The notes: generated by a model from the sequence alone, not told the origin. Shown: positions 7,442 through 16,328, counted from the stretch's first letter. The stretch: 64,000 bases of DNA from Streptomyces sp. RFCAC02 (GCF_004193175.1 NZ_SAUH01000001.1:1405501-1469500); one strand, 5' to 3'. Translations and numbers: made by a program.

Positions 7442-7583
7442 CGCCTCCCCCCTGGAGCCGGGCGTCCGTCACCGACGAGGACGCGCACCGGCCCGGCTCC
7501 GTTCCCGCGCACCGACCCCGGATCTCTCGTGACGGACGCATCCGGGGGAGCCGGTCACGGGCCTTCCTGCTTTCCGGGCGCGG

Positions 7584-8507
7584 TCAGCTCTGGGGGACCG
7601 GGAAGGTGACGCCGGTCAGCCGCTCGCTCTCGCGCCACAGCCAGGCCCCCACGTCGGGATCGTCGGCCCCGGCGGGCAGCCGGACCGGCTTGGGCGTGCC
7701 GGAGGTCTGGTCGCGTCCGGCCGGGCCGAGGTAGGCCCCGTTGACGACCCCGGGGTGGGTCGCGGCGTACAGGGACGGCCAGGCCGCGCCGTCGGCGGAG
7801 CCCATCAGGGTACGGGAGGCGACAGCCAGGATCAGGCGCCCCGTCCGGCTGGTGGAGGTGTGACGCTGCAGGTCGGTGATGGCAGAGCCCGGATGGACGG
7901 CCACGGCGCGGTGCGCGCCGCCGGCGAGGCGGCGGGCGAGTTCCCGGGTGAAGACGACGTTGGCGCGCTTGGACTTCGCGTACGCGCTCATCGGGCGGTA
8001 GCCGCGCTCGCTCATCAGATCCGCGAGATCACCGGAGCGCCAGGCGGCGGCGACGGCGCTGACCGTGACGACGCGGGCGGCCGCCGAGCGCCGCAGGGCG
8101 GGCATCAGGTGCGCGGTCAGCGCGAAGTGGCCGAGGTGGTTGGTGCCCACCGTGAGTTCCAGCCCGTCGCGGGTCAGCCGTCGCTCCGGGACGTCCATCA
8201 CACCGGCGTTGTTGACGAGGAGGTCGAGGGTCTCGGCCGCGGCGAGCGGGGCGGCCGCCTCGCGGATCGCGCCGAGGTCGGCGAGGTCGATCTCCACGGT
8301 CTCCAGGCGGGCGCCGGGGACATCCGCGCGCAGGCGGCGGGCGGCATCCGCCAGGGGCTCCGGGCGCCGTCCCGCGAGCAGGACGCGGGCACCGCGTTCC
8401 GCCAGCACCCGGGCGGTGCGGTGGCCGATGCCGCTGTTGGCGCCGGTGATCAGTGCGGTCCGGCCCGAGAGATCGGGGATGTCGGCCGGGGTCCAGTGCG
8501 AATCCAC
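7584..8507 (-). CDS. Short-chain dehydrogenase/reductase (retinol-dehydrogenase-like)
   Basis: 307 residues. A classical SDR: TGANSGIG cofactor loop (about 21-28), NNAG (about 98-101), and catalytic Ser...YAKSK (Tyr and Lys near residues 182-186), with a C-terminal extension typical of WWOX/retinol-dehydrogenase-like SDRs. GTG 8507 is chosen because AAGGAG lies 7 nt upstream; a longer frame starting at 8534 would run over the operator. It is divergent from the TetR at 8602, and the operators between them suggest it is that regulator's target. Substrate unknown. Confidence 0.87.
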   Translation of the reverse strand: MDSHWTPADIPDLSGRTALITGANSGIGHRTARVLAERGARVLLAGRRPEPLADAARRLRADVPGARLETVEIDLADLGAIREAAAPLAAAETLDLLVNNAGVMDVPERRLTRDGLELTVGTNHLGHFALTAHLMPALRRSAAARVVTVSAVAAAWRSGDLADLMSERGYRPMSAYAKSKRANVVFTRELARRLAGGAHRAVAVHPGSAITDLQRHTSTSRTGRLILAVASRTLMGSADGAAWPSLYAATHPGVVNGAYLGPAGRDQTSGTPKPVRLPAGADDPDVGAWLWRESERLTGVTFPVPQS

Positions 8508-8521
8508 CACGCCACTCCTTG

Positions 8522-8535
8522 AATGAACGTTCATT
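8522..8535. promoter_or_regulatory. TetR operator candidate 1 (AATGAACGTTCATT)
   Basis: A perfect 14-bp palindrome with GAACGTTC core lies 15 bp before the SDR start, overlapping its promoter zone. A second copy of the core sits near the TetR gene. The pattern is typical of TetR sites in divergent TetR/SDR pairs. Confidence 0.7.
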
Positions 8536-8573
8536 TACTTCAGTCTACGCAGGACCCGATCCGACTTGTCAAA

Positions 8574-8584
8574 CGAACGTTCAG
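8574..8584. promoter_or_regulatory. TetR operator candidate 2 (GAACGTTC core)
   Basis: A second GAACGTTC palindrome (8575-8582), followed by CAG, lies about 18 bp before the TetR start and 49 bp from site 1. Together the two sites would let one repressor control both divergent genes. Confidence 0.62.
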
Positions 8585-8601
8585 CAAGAAAGGCTGGAAG
8601 C

Positions 8602-9177
8602 ATGGCGACACGTGACCCCGACCGCAAGCGCAGGCAGCTGATGGAAGCCGCCCTCGCCGAGTTCGCCGAGTTCGGCGTGGCCGGCGCCCGCGTGGACCGG
8701 CTCGCCGGACGCGCGGGCATCAGCCCCGGCCTGGTGTACTCCTTCGCCGCCGGCAAGGAGGGCCTGTTCGAGGCCGTCTACGGGGCGATCGCCGAGCAGA
8801 CCGTGGACGCGGTCCCCATCGACGCCGACGACCTGCCCGAGTACGCCGGCCGCCTGCACGACGCCGGGCAGCAGCACCCCCAGGTCATGCGCTTCCTCAC
8901 CTGGTACGCGCTGGAGAGCACCGAACGGCCGGCGTCCGACGCCGTGGCCCGCTCGATGCGGGACAAGATCACCGCCATCGAGGCCGCCCAGCGACGCGGC
9001 AGCGTCCGCCGGGACAGGCCGGCCGCGGAGATCCTGGCGCTCGTCCTGACTCTCGCGAACATGTGGCAGCACCACACCGAGGACGTCAACTCCCTCGTCC
9101 CGCCCGCGCAGCAGCGCGCGACGATCACCGACGCCGTACGCCGCCTCGTCGCCCCGGACCGGCCCGCCGATCACTGA
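8602..9177 (+). CDS. TetR family transcriptional regulator
   Basis: 191 residues from ATG 8602 (GGAAG just upstream). N-terminal HTH about 10-55 (ALAEFAEFGVAGARVDRLAGRAGISPGLVYSF), followed by a helical ligand domain ending around 185 with many His residues (MWQHHTED). It is divergent from an SDR with two matching palindromes between them, so it is predicted to repress both the SDR and itself. An upstream in-frame ATG at 8566 is rejected because it would cover operator 2. Confidence 0.87.
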   Translation: MATRDPDRKRRQLMEAALAEFAEFGVAGARVDRLAGRAGISPGLVYSFAAGKEGLFEAVYGAIAEQTVDAVPIDADDLPEYAGRLHDAGQQHPQVMRFLTWYALESTERPASDAVARSMRDKITAIEAAQRRGSVRRDRPAAEILALVLTLANMWQHHTEDVNSLVPPAQQRATITDAVRRLVAPDRPADH

Positions 9178-9198
9178 CCGCCGGCACACCCCCGGCGG
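9178..9198. terminator. Hairpin between convergent TetR and STAS genes
   Basis: A 7-bp perfect stem (CCGCCGG at 9178-9184, CCGGCGG at 9192-9198) with a 7-nt loop directly follows the TetR stop codon and faces the STAS gene end at 9235. Confidence 0.5.
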
Positions 9199-9234
9199 GC
9201 GGACGGCTGCCACTGTCGGCGCGCCGGACAGACC

Positions 9235-9597
9235 CTAGCGGTCTTCCGTGAGTGCCCGCACGGCACGGGCGACCGGGTCGGCCGTCCGGTCCCCGCCGGA
9301 CGGCGCGAGCGTGCCGGCGAGCCGCAGCAGCTTCCTCGGCTGCCGCCGCCAGCCCCGCGCGGTGACACGGCGGCCGAGCCGCGCCTCCTCCTGCGCGAGG
9401 CGGTGCAGGAGCCGCAGACCCGCCAGGTCCATGAACGGCACACCCGCCATGTCGAGTTCGACCGCGCCGGGCGCGGACGGCAGCTCCATGAGGGCGCGCT
9501 CCACGTCCGGCAGGGCGTCGAAGTCCAGGTCCCCGCGCGGGGACAGGACGGTCACGCCGGCCGTCGTCGTGGTGCTGTGCAGAGTGAAGGCGGACAC
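9235..9597 (-). CDS. STAS-domain protein (anti-sigma-factor antagonist type)
   Basis: 120 residues from GTG 9597 (AAAGGGG 9 nt upstream). The sequence follows the STAS fold: GVTVLSPRGDLDFDALPDVERAL, then VELDMAGVPFMDLAGLRLLHRLAQ at the position where SpoIIAA/BldG carry the phosphorylated Ser-rich DLSGVxFxDSxGL motif. Here the usual Ser is Asp/Leu (FMDLAGL), so phosphorylation by an anti-sigma kinase looks unlikely and the protein may be constitutively active or bind another partner. No sigma factor or kinase gene is adjacent. Confidence 0.75.
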   Translation of the reverse strand: MSAFTLHSTTTTAGVTVLSPRGDLDFDALPDVERALMELPSAPGAVELDMAGVPFMDLAGLRLLHRLAQEEARLGRRVTARGWRRQPRKLLRLAGTLAPSGGDRTADPVARAVRALTEDR

Positions 9598-9805
9598 GCC
9601 GCGTTCCCCTTTCGGCAGGGGGCGAAGCCCGGCGCGGCGTGCGGCCGTCCGGAAACGCGGGGACCGCGAGGAAACCCCGAGCCCGCCGGACCGGGCTCGT
9701 TCACCCCCACCCTCCCACGCCCCGGAGGATATGAACAGCGCCGTCCCCCGCGCCAGATCCGGCCCGGGGGCGGCGGACGACCCCTCAACCAGGAGGTGAC
9801 CTGCG

Positions 9806-10423
9806 GTGATGGACCTGCCGGACGAGGCCGCGATCCGCGCCCTGCACGAACGGCATGCGCCGGGCCGCGCGGCGTTCGACCTCGTGCACACGCACTGCCG
9901 GATCGTCGCCGGGATCGCGGACGCCCTCGCCGCGCGGTACGGCGGCCCCGCCCTCGACACGGACCTCGTGCGGGCCGGCTGCCTCCTGCACGACATCGGC
10001 GTGTACCGGCTCTACGGCCCCGACGGCACGTCCCTCGACCACGCCAGGTACATCCGCCACGGCGTCCTCGGTGACGAGCTGCTGGCCGCCGAGGGCTTCC
10101 CCGAACGGCTCCGCCGCTTCTGCTCCCACCACACGGGCGTGGGCATCACCCGCGACGACATCACGTCACGGGGCCTGCCGCTGCCGGTCGCCGACTACCT
10201 GGCCGAGACCCCGGAGGAGCGGCTCGTGATGTACGCGGACAAGTTCCACACGAAGTCGTCCCCGCCGGCCTTCCTGTCGGCCGGCCGGTACGCGGAGCAC
10301 GCGCGCGGGTTCGGCGAGGACAAGGCGGCCGGGTTCCGGCGGCTGCGGGACGAGTTCGGCGACCCGGGGCACGACGAACTGGCCGCCCTCGCGGCGCGCC
10401 ACGGCCACGCGTTCCTGGACTGA
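9806..10423 (+). CDS. HD-domain phosphohydrolase
   Basis: 205 residues; AGGAGG (9791-9796) supports GTG 9806 or the adjacent ATG 9809. Metal-binding HD residues are visible: His30, HD at 62-63 (LLHDIG), His109-110 region (CSHHTG) and Asp in MYADKFHTK (about 146). HD proteins of this size hydrolyse nucleotides or phosphate esters; the substrate is not evident. It stands alone between a STAS gene and a convergent esterase. Confidence 0.8.
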   Translation: MMDLPDEAAIRALHERHAPGRAAFDLVHTHCRIVAGIADALAARYGGPALDTDLVRAGCLLHDIGVYRLYGPDGTSLDHARYIRHGVLGDELLAAEGFPERLRRFCSHHTGVGITRDDITSRGLPLPVADYLAETPEERLVMYADKFHTKSSPPAFLSAGRYAEHARGFGEDKAAGFRRLRDEFGDPGHDELAALAARHGHAFLD

Positions 10424-10438
10424 GCCGCCGGTCCCCGC

Positions 10439-11389
10439 TCAGGCCCGCCTCAGATGCTCGTCGAGGAACGCGAGGAGCGTGTCGTACGTCGGCGCCGGGC
10501 CGTCCGCGCGGGTGGTCGTGCCGCCCGTGGTGTGCGCGACGGTCCTGCCCGCCGAGCGCGCGGCCGACGGCAGGTAGGTGTCGGTGTGGCCGGTGCGCGG
10601 GACGAGCGTCAGGGTCGCGGTGGCCCCGGCCGCCTCGTACGCCGCGAACAGCAGCTCGCTCTGGTGCGCGGGCACGTACGGGTCGTCGGTGCCGTGGGCG
10701 ATCCAGATCGGCGGGCTCCCGGCGGTGACGTGGGCCGCCGGGTTCGCCTCCCGCACGGCGTCGGGGCGCGTCCGGATGGGGAAGCCCATCAGCGCGGACT
10801 CGGGCGAGTCGGCCGGGTCGTGCTCCTGCCCGCCGGGCGGGCGGTGGGCGTCCATCGCGAGGAAGTCCGTCGGCCCGTACAGGTCGATGACGGCCTGTAC
10901 GGCGCTGGAGTGCCCGGCGTCGCCGAGGCCGCCCTCGAACCGGGGGTCGCCGGACGTGACGCCCGCCATGGTGGCGACCCAGCCGCCGCTGCTGGTGCCC
11001 ATGGTGGCGAAGCGGCCGGGGTCGAGGCCGAGGCGTCCCGCGTTCGCGCGCAGGTGGCGGAGCGCGGCCTTCACGTCGTGGACCTGCGCGGGGAACGGCG
11101 CCTGCGCGCTGCTGCGGACGTTGAGCCCGGCGACCGCGTACCCGTGGGGCGTCCAGCGGCGCGCGAGCGAAGCGGCCGACAGCGGCTCGTCGTCCCCGGC
11201 GGTGCCCGGCGGCGGACCGCCCTTGGTGTCGTCGCTGCGGAAGGCGGACCCGGCCTGGAAGACGACCAGGGGGAACGGGCCGCCGCCGGACGCGGGGACG
11301 TACAGGTCCAGCAGGTGGCCGCGGCCGGCGGGGGCCGCGTAGGCGATGTCGCGGTGCACGCGGTGGCCGGCACGGGCCGCTGTCGTCAC
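10439..11389 (-). CDS. Alpha/beta hydrolase, BD-FAE/esterase type
   Basis: 316 residues from GTG 11389 (AGGAGG about 6 nt upstream). Nucleophile elbow GTSSG (Ser133), probable acid in GTDDPYVP (Asp235/236) and His268 in RTGHTDTY complete a catalytic triad. The order of blocks (RDIAYA, LDLYVPA, PLVVF) is that of polyhydroxyl-acid and carbohydrate esterases. No signal peptide, so cytoplasmic. It shares a strand and short gap with the lipoprotein gene at 11446, but the roles are not linked by sequence. Confidence 0.85.
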   Translation of the reverse strand: MTTAARAGHRVHRDIAYAAPAGRGHLLDLYVPASGGGPFPLVVFQAGSAFRSDDTKGGPPPGTAGDDEPLSAASLARRWTPHGYAVAGLNVRSSAQAPFPAQVHDVKAALRHLRANAGRLGLDPGRFATMGTSSGGWVATMAGVTSGDPRFEGGLGDAGHSSAVQAVIDLYGPTDFLAMDAHRPPGGQEHDPADSPESALMGFPIRTRPDAVREANPAAHVTAGSPPIWIAHGTDDPYVPAHQSELLFAAYEAAGATATLTLVPRTGHTDTYLPSAARSAGRTVAHTTGGTTTRADGPAPTYDTLLAFLDEHLRRA

Positions 11390-11445
11390 GGGGGTCCTCC
11401 TCGGTGGTGCGTCCCCCCAGTGTCGCGCGGGCGCTCGGCGGGCGG

Positions 11446-11934
11446 TCAGCAGGCGTCGAACTTCCACTGGCCCTCCTCCTTCGCCCACGGCTGCTCCTCG
11501 CGGCTCATCTCCGCCGCCGTGACGGTGTAGGTGACGCGGGCGAGCCCGCCCTCAAGACGGTCGACGGTGACCTCCTCCACCTCCTGCGGTCCGTAGGTGT
11601 CGCCGGCCTCCCGGACGAGGGCGTCGAACTCCTCACGGCCCCACCGGTCCCGGCAGCGCTCGGACACCATCGGCCAGGCGGCGTCCGCGTTCCCCGCGGT
11701 GGTGGAGACGATGTAGCCGCGCACGGCGCCCTCCAGGGCCGCCGCCTCGGCCTCGTCGGGCGGCGGCGCGTCGTCGGCGGTCGGCGTGCCCGCGTCGGAG
11801 GACGGCGTGTCGGCGGCGGCGCTCGGGGTGCCCGGCTCGTCGTCCCCGTCGTCGCCGGAGGAGCAGGCGGACAGGCCGGCGGCGAGCGCGACGGCGGCGA
11901 GTACGGCGGCTGGCACGGTGCGGATCGTCGTCAT
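11446..11934 (-). CDS. Putative lipoprotein
   Basis: 162 residues from ATG 11934. A lipoprotein signal peptide (TVPAAVLAAVALAAGLSAC) ends in lipobox LSAC with Cys24 as the lipidated residue. A 35-residue linker rich in Asp, Thr and Pro leads to a ~100-residue folded domain with two Cys (ERCRDRW and the C-terminal KFDAC) that could form a disulfide. The domain resembles the small NTF2-like/DUF4878-type folds common in actinobacterial lipoproteins, but I cannot name the family. Confidence 0.75.
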   Translation of the reverse strand: MTTIRTVPAAVLAAVALAAGLSACSSGDDGDDEPGTPSAAADTPSSDAGTPTADDAPPPDEAEAAALEGAVRGYIVSTTAGNADAAWPMVSERCRDRWGREEFDALVREAGDTYGPQEVEEVTVDRLEGGLARVTYTVTAAEMSREEQPWAKEEGQWKFDAC

Positions 11935-12015
11935 CCGCCGAGCATCCCCCGGACGGGGCACGCTTGTTGAGGGTCCGTGCGCGTCTTTTTCGGGTCCGGC
12001 CGGGGCGGCGGCGGA

Positions 12016-12984
12016 TCAGCCGGGCAGGGTGGCGAGCCACTCCGTCAGGAGCCTGTTCACCTCGTCGGGGCGTTCCTGCTGCACCCAGTGACCGCAGCCG
12101 TCGAGGAGGTGCGCGGCGTGCAGGCCGGGCAGGGTGGCGGGGAAGGCGTCGATGGCGTCGGACAGCCAGGCTGTCGAGGCATCCCGCGCACCGCCGATGA
12201 ACAGGGACGGGCAGGTGACGGGCGCGCCGTCCCAGGGCGCCAGGTCCTCCCAGTCGCGGTCCATGTTCCGGTAGCGGCCCAGCGCGCCGGTGAGGCCGGT
12301 CCGCTCGAACTCCCCGGCGTACACGTCGAGGTCGCCGTCGCCGAGCCAGGCGGGGGCGTCTCCCGCCGGGAACCGGTCGCGGAGCGTCCCGCCGCGGGAC
12401 ACGAAGTGCGGGTCGGGCGCGCCGTCGTGCGGCATCGTGTCGGCGGACAGGGCGGCGTAGAAGCCGGCGAGCCAGCCCCGCACGTCGGGCTCGATCTCCG
12501 CCTCGGCGCGGCCGGGCTCCTGGAAGTAGGAGACGTAGAACTCCTCGTCGCCGCCCATCGAGGCGAACACGTCGCTGGGGCGGGGGCCGCCGCGCGGCGT
12601 GTAGGGGACGCTCAGCAGGGCGGCGGCGCGGAAGACGTCGGGCCGTACGAGCGCGGAGTTCGCGGCGATCGTCGCGCCCCAGTCGTGGCCGACGACGACG
12701 GCGGTCTCCTCGCCGAGGGCGCGCACCACGGCCGCGGCGTCCTCGACGAGGTCGAGCATGCGGTACGCCGCCGGGTCCGCCGGCCGGGACGAACGGCCGT
12801 AGCCGCGTACGTCGATGGCCGCCGCGCGGTATCCGGCGGCGGCGAGCGCCGGGAGCTGGCGGCGCCAGGAGTACCAGGACTCGGGGAACCCGTGCACCAG
12901 CAGGACGAGCGGGCCGCTGCCCTGTTCGACCAGGTGGGTCCGCCCCGCCGGGGTGGGGACCAGACGGTGGGTGGACTGCTCCAT
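12016..12984 (-). CDS. Epoxide hydrolase-type alpha/beta hydrolase
   Basis: 322 residues; ATG 12984 has a consensus AGGAGG 5 nt upstream. The oxyanion motif HGFPESWYSW (31-40), nucleophile Asp101 in VGHDWGA, Asp268 and His299 in GCGHWVQQERP fit the Asp-Asp-His triad of epoxide hydrolases and fluoroacetate dehalogenases, with a cap region between ~125 and 250 (tyrosines FYVSYF). Epoxide hydrolase is the better guess because of HGFPES and the C-terminal HWVQ-ERP pattern. It is transcribed away from the MFS gene. Confidence 0.87.
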   Translation of the reverse strand: MEQSTHRLVPTPAGRTHLVEQGSGPLVLLVHGFPESWYSWRRQLPALAAAGYRAAAIDVRGYGRSSRPADPAAYRMLDLVEDAAAVVRALGEETAVVVGHDWGATIAANSALVRPDVFRAAALLSVPYTPRGGPRPSDVFASMGGDEEFYVSYFQEPGRAEAEIEPDVRGWLAGFYAALSADTMPHDGAPDPHFVSRGGTLRDRFPAGDAPAWLGDGDLDVYAGEFERTGLTGALGRYRNMDRDWEDLAPWDGAPVTCPSLFIGGARDASTAWLSDAIDAFPATLPGLHAAHLLDGCGHWVQQERPDEVNRLLTEWLATLPG

Positions 12985-13501
12985 GGTGACCTCCTGCTGT
13001 TCCGTCGGCGGGCCGGCGGGCGGCCCGTCGGTTCGATCATGGGGTGGTGCGCATGCCGGTGCCGAGTGACGTTGCCGTTCCGGCAAACGCCGCGCGCCCG
13101 GATCGTCGGGGTGTGATTTCGGCCACTCCACGTCGGCCGGTGGACGCGGGCGGAGCCCCGCCCCGGGGCCGTTTCGTCAAAGCTTGGACGAACGAAAGCG
13201 GAACTCGTGCGACATCTGTCAACGTAGAGGCAGATTGGGGGAGTTCGTCCCTGTCCATCGGCGGTGCCCCCTGTTAGGATCAGCCCGCCTGACGCTCTTG
13301 GCCGAAAGACGACCGTGCCACGGGACCCGCCGCCTCCGCGGCCGGGTCCGGCGGACACGCGCCGCCCGCCGGGACGCGGTCGCGGCATCCGGATCCCGAA
13401 GCGCCGGCCTCCCCCGCGGCCGGCGGCGCCGGCCTCCCCGGGCGCCCGCGCCGGCCGGTCCTGAGCCCGGGCGACACGACACCATGAACCGCGGAGGCTC
13501 C
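12985..13501. other. 517-bp region with no convincing gene
   Basis: Frames here are shadows without ribosome sites or codon bias. It holds the promoter of the epoxide hydrolase (its strong AGGAGG reads leftwards from 12996), a small palindrome TGCCGTTCCGGCA around 13073-13085, an A/T-richer stretch near 13180-13215 likely to contain a promoter, and a TTAGGAT -10-like element near 13275 reading towards the MFS gene. Confidence 0.5.
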
Positions 13502-13635
13502 ATGCCGCCTTCCACCGCCCCTGCCGCCCCACCGCGCCCCTCCCCCGCGGCGCCGAAGGTCCCCGGGTCCCCCGTCACCACGCCCCCGCCCCCACCACCG
13601 AGGGGCGTGCCGCCGCCTGGCCCGCCGCCGTATGG

Positions 13636-14802
13636 GTGCTGCTCATCGGCACGTTCGCCGTCCGGGCCGCCGGATTCGTCTACCCCTACCTCGCCTACCA
13701 CCTCTCCGACCGCGACGTCGGCTCCCGGGCCGTCACGGTGATCCTGGCGTTGTTCGGCGCCGGCTGGCTCACCGGCCAGTTCCTGTGCGGCGCCCTCGCC
13801 GACCGCATCGGCCGCCGCGCCACGCTGGCCGGCGCCATGGTCACAGCCGCCGCCGTCTTCCCCGTCCTGGCGCAGAGCCACACCGTCGCGTCGCTCGCGG
13901 CGGCGTCCTTCGTCGCCGGTTTCGTCTACGACTCGCCGCGCCCCATCGTGGCCGCCGTCATCGCCGACACCGTGCCCGACGAGCCGACCCGCGCCCGTAT
14001 CGCCGGCTGGCGGCACTTCGCCACCAACCTGGGCGCCGCCGTGACCGGCGCCGTCGGCGGCGCGCTCGCCGCACCGCTCGGCTTCCCCGTGCTGTTCCTG
14101 ATCAACGCGGCGGTCTGCGCCGCGTTCGCGGCCGTCGTGCTGAAGGCCGTCCCCTTGACCGCCCCCGGCGCCGCCACCGACCCGGCGCCGTCCGGGAGTT
14201 ACCGCGCCGCGTTCGGCGACGTCCGGCTCGTCCTGCTGTGGTTCATCAGCCTGTGCGCGTTCGTCCCCCTGATGGCGCTGTACTCGATCCTGCCGCTGAT
14301 GATGACGGAGGACGGCCTCCCCGCGTCCGCCTACGGATGGTCACAGGCGGCCGGAGCGGCGGCCGTGCTCATCCTGTCGCCGCTGATGAACGGCTGGCTG
14401 GCGCGCCGCGCGTCCGGTCCCTCCCCCATGGTCGGCCTGCTCGCCGCCGGCACGCTCGTGCTGGGCGTCGGCATGGGATCGGCGGGCTTCGCGTCCGGCG
14501 CGGCCGGTTACGCCGCCGCCGTCGTCCTCTCCGTGCCCGGCGAGATCGTGGCGTTCGTCGCGGCGGCCGACGTCCTGAACCGCATATCCCCGCCCCACGC
14601 CCGCGGCCTGTACGCCGGAATCTGGGGGACGGCCATGGCCGCTTCCGTGCTGCTCGCACCGCTGCTCGCGGGCTGGTGCCTGGCCGCAGGCGGCCATCTC
14701 CTCGTCGCGGCGGCCCTGTTCGGCTGCGGGCTCGCCGGAGCCGCCGTCTCCGTCCCCCTCAACGGACTGACGAGGCGCACCTCGCCGGTCCTCGCATCAT
14801 GA
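13636..14802 (+). CDS. MFS transporter (N-terminus uncertain, possible frameshift)
   Basis: 388 residues as read from GTG 13636, with about 11-12 membrane helices and MFS loop motif GALADRIGRRATLAG after helix 2. Similarity to small-molecule exporters should begin a few residues upstream (WPAAVWVLLIGTF). A well-placed GGAGG and ATG at 13502 exist but in another frame; that frame enters a Pro run at 13580-13600, where a C-homopolymer error or real frameshift of one base would join it to this frame. The gene is followed by an ATGA overlap (14799-14802) with the ATP-grasp frame, so it likely exports that enzyme's product. Confidence 0.8.
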   Translation: MLLIGTFAVRAAGFVYPYLAYHLSDRDVGSRAVTVILALFGAGWLTGQFLCGALADRIGRRATLAGAMVTAAAVFPVLAQSHTVASLAAASFVAGFVYDSPRPIVAAVIADTVPDEPTRARIAGWRHFATNLGAAVTGAVGGALAAPLGFPVLFLINAAVCAAFAAVVLKAVPLTAPGAATDPAPSGSYRAAFGDVRLVLLWFISLCAFVPLMALYSILPLMMTEDGLPASAYGWSQAAGAAAVLILSPLMNGWLARRASGPSPMVGLLAAGTLVLGVGMGSAGFASGAAGYAAAVVLSVPGEIVAFVAAADVLNRISPPHARGLYAGIWGTAMAASVLLAPLLAGWCLAAGGHLLVAAALFGCGLAGAAVSVPLNGLTRRTSPVLAS

Positions 14803-14831
14803 TCAGCACGTCGAATCCCCCGGAGACACCC

Positions 14832-16097
14832 ATGAACCACGTTTCCAACCCCCTTCTCCTCCTCGGCACCGGCGGCCCCACTGTGGCCGCGGCCGCCTAC
14901 CGCGAGCCCTGCCTCGCCGACATCGCCGCCGCCCGCCCTGTCGTCCTGGTCGACGAGCACGCGCCCGAGTGGGCGCGCCCTCACCTGACCGACCACATAG
15001 CGGTGGACCTCCGCGACGCGGAGGCGACGGCGGCCGCGGTCAAGGCGTACGCCGAACGGCAGCCCCTGAGCGGCGTGATGACGTACATGGAGGGCCATGT
15101 CATCACCACGGCCGTCCTCGCGCGCCAGCTCGGACTGCCCGGCGCCACGCCCGAGTCGATGGAGGCGTGCCGCGACAAGGCGCGGACGCGGCACCTCCTG
15201 GACGTGCACGGCGTGCCCTCCGCGCGCTCGGTCCTGGCGGACGACGCGGACGCCGCCGTCGCCTGGGCCGAGGCGAACGGTTTCCCCGTCATGCTCAAGC
15301 CCCGGTCGCAGGCGGCCAGCGCGGGCGTGGTGCGGGCGGATTCGGCGGCCGAGGTGCGGGTGGCGTTCGACCGGGCCACCCAGGAGACCTACAGCGGCAT
15401 CGGCCAGGTCGGTCCGCAAGGCGTCCTCGTGGAGGAGTTCCTCGACGGCCCCGAGATCAGCGTGGAGGTCGCCGTCCTCGGCCCGGGCGACAGCCGGATC
15501 ATCGCCGTCACCCGCAAGCGCGTCGGGCCGCCGCCGACCGCCCAGGAGTACGGGCACTGCGTCGACGCCCGCGACCCGCTGCTGACCGATCCCGAGCTGA
15601 CCGGCCTGCTCACCGCGGCGGTGGACGCCGTCGGCGTGACGCGCGGCACGCTGTGCATCGAGGTCATGCTGACGGCCCGCGGCCCGCGCATCGTCGAGAT
15701 CAACGGCAGGATCGGCGGCGACCTGCTGCACATCCTGATCCGCGAGGCCATGGGCCTCAGCCTGTCGGGGATCGCGGCGGACATCGCCGCCGGGGTCGGT
15801 CCGCAGCTCACGCCGACCCGTGAGCGAGCCGCCGCCATCCGGTTCCTCTACCCGGACCGCACCGGTGTCCTCGACCGCCTGACGGCCCCGGCACACCTGT
15901 CCGAGCCCGACTGGGTGGAGCGGCTCGTCGTCACGGCCGCGCCGGGCACCCCGGTGGCCGCGCCGCCGGCGGCCTCGTACGACGACCGCCTCGCCCACTG
16001 GATCGTGCGGGGCGACGACCCGGAGCAGTGCACGGCACGCCTCGACGAGGTGGAGGCCGGAATGGACCTGGCCATCACCCCCGCCGACGGCCACTGA
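14832..16097 (+). CDS. ATP-grasp ligase (amino-acid/peptide ligase type)
   Basis: 421 residues from ATG 14832 (GGAG 7 nt upstream); an ATG at 14799 overlapping the MFS stop would add 11 residues. Structure: N-terminal Rossmann-like domain, ATP-grasp domain from about 110 (VMLKPRSQAASAGV lysine and glycine loop; VEEFLDGPEISVEV), metal site IEVMLTARGPRIVEINGRIGGD, then a C-terminal domain. It resembles carboxylate-amine ligases such as BacD/L-amino-acid ligases that form dipeptides through acyl phosphates. With an MFS exporter, SARP activator and SagB-N-like protein it suggests a small peptide product. Substrates are unknown. Confidence 0.85.
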   Translation: MNHVSNPLLLLGTGGPTVAAAAYREPCLADIAAARPVVLVDEHAPEWARPHLTDHIAVDLRDAEATAAAVKAYAERQPLSGVMTYMEGHVITTAVLARQLGLPGATPESMEACRDKARTRHLLDVHGVPSARSVLADDADAAVAWAEANGFPVMLKPRSQAASAGVVRADSAAEVRVAFDRATQETYSGIGQVGPQGVLVEEFLDGPEISVEVAVLGPGDSRIIAVTRKRVGPPPTAQEYGHCVDARDPLLTDPELTGLLTAAVDAVGVTRGTLCIEVMLTARGPRIVEINGRIGGDLLHILIREAMGLSLSGIAADIAAGVGPQLTPTRERAAAIRFLYPDRTGVLDRLTAPAHLSEPDWVERLVVTAAPGTPVAAPPAASYDDRLAHWIVRGDDPEQCTARLDEVEAGMDLAITPADGH

Positions 16098-16110
16098 CGC
16101 ACCACCGACC

Positions 16111-16144
16111 GGGCCGGGGCACGGCACCCGCCGCACCCCGGCCC
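16111..16144. terminator. Hairpin after ATP-grasp gene
   Basis: A 9-bp perfect stem (GGGCCGGGG at 16111-16119 and its complement at 16136-16144) lies 14 bp after the ATP-grasp stop, so SARP transcription probably starts anew in the 184-bp gap that follows. Confidence 0.55.
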
Positions 16145-16328
16145 CGGCTGCCCGGTCGTCACAAGCACCCCGCACAGAGGGCCGGACGCTGTCGGCCCCC
16201 GGTCTCCGGGCGGCCGTATGACGACGTCATGGTCCGCCCCTGACGGATCCACGGGCGGACCGGTGACGCCGTCCCTGTCGGTCCCGCCCCGCCGCGTGAC
16301 AGGGTCGTGCCGGCAGGGAGGAGCGGAC

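Noticed and set aside
10454..11530. 358-aa plus-strand ORF
   Set aside because: Antisense of the esterase with complete Ser-Asp-His triad on the minus strand.
13184..13741. 185-aa plus-strand ORF as a separate Pro-rich gene
   Set aside because: Only the part from ATG 13502 has a ribosome site and is better explained as the shifted N-terminus of the MFS gene.
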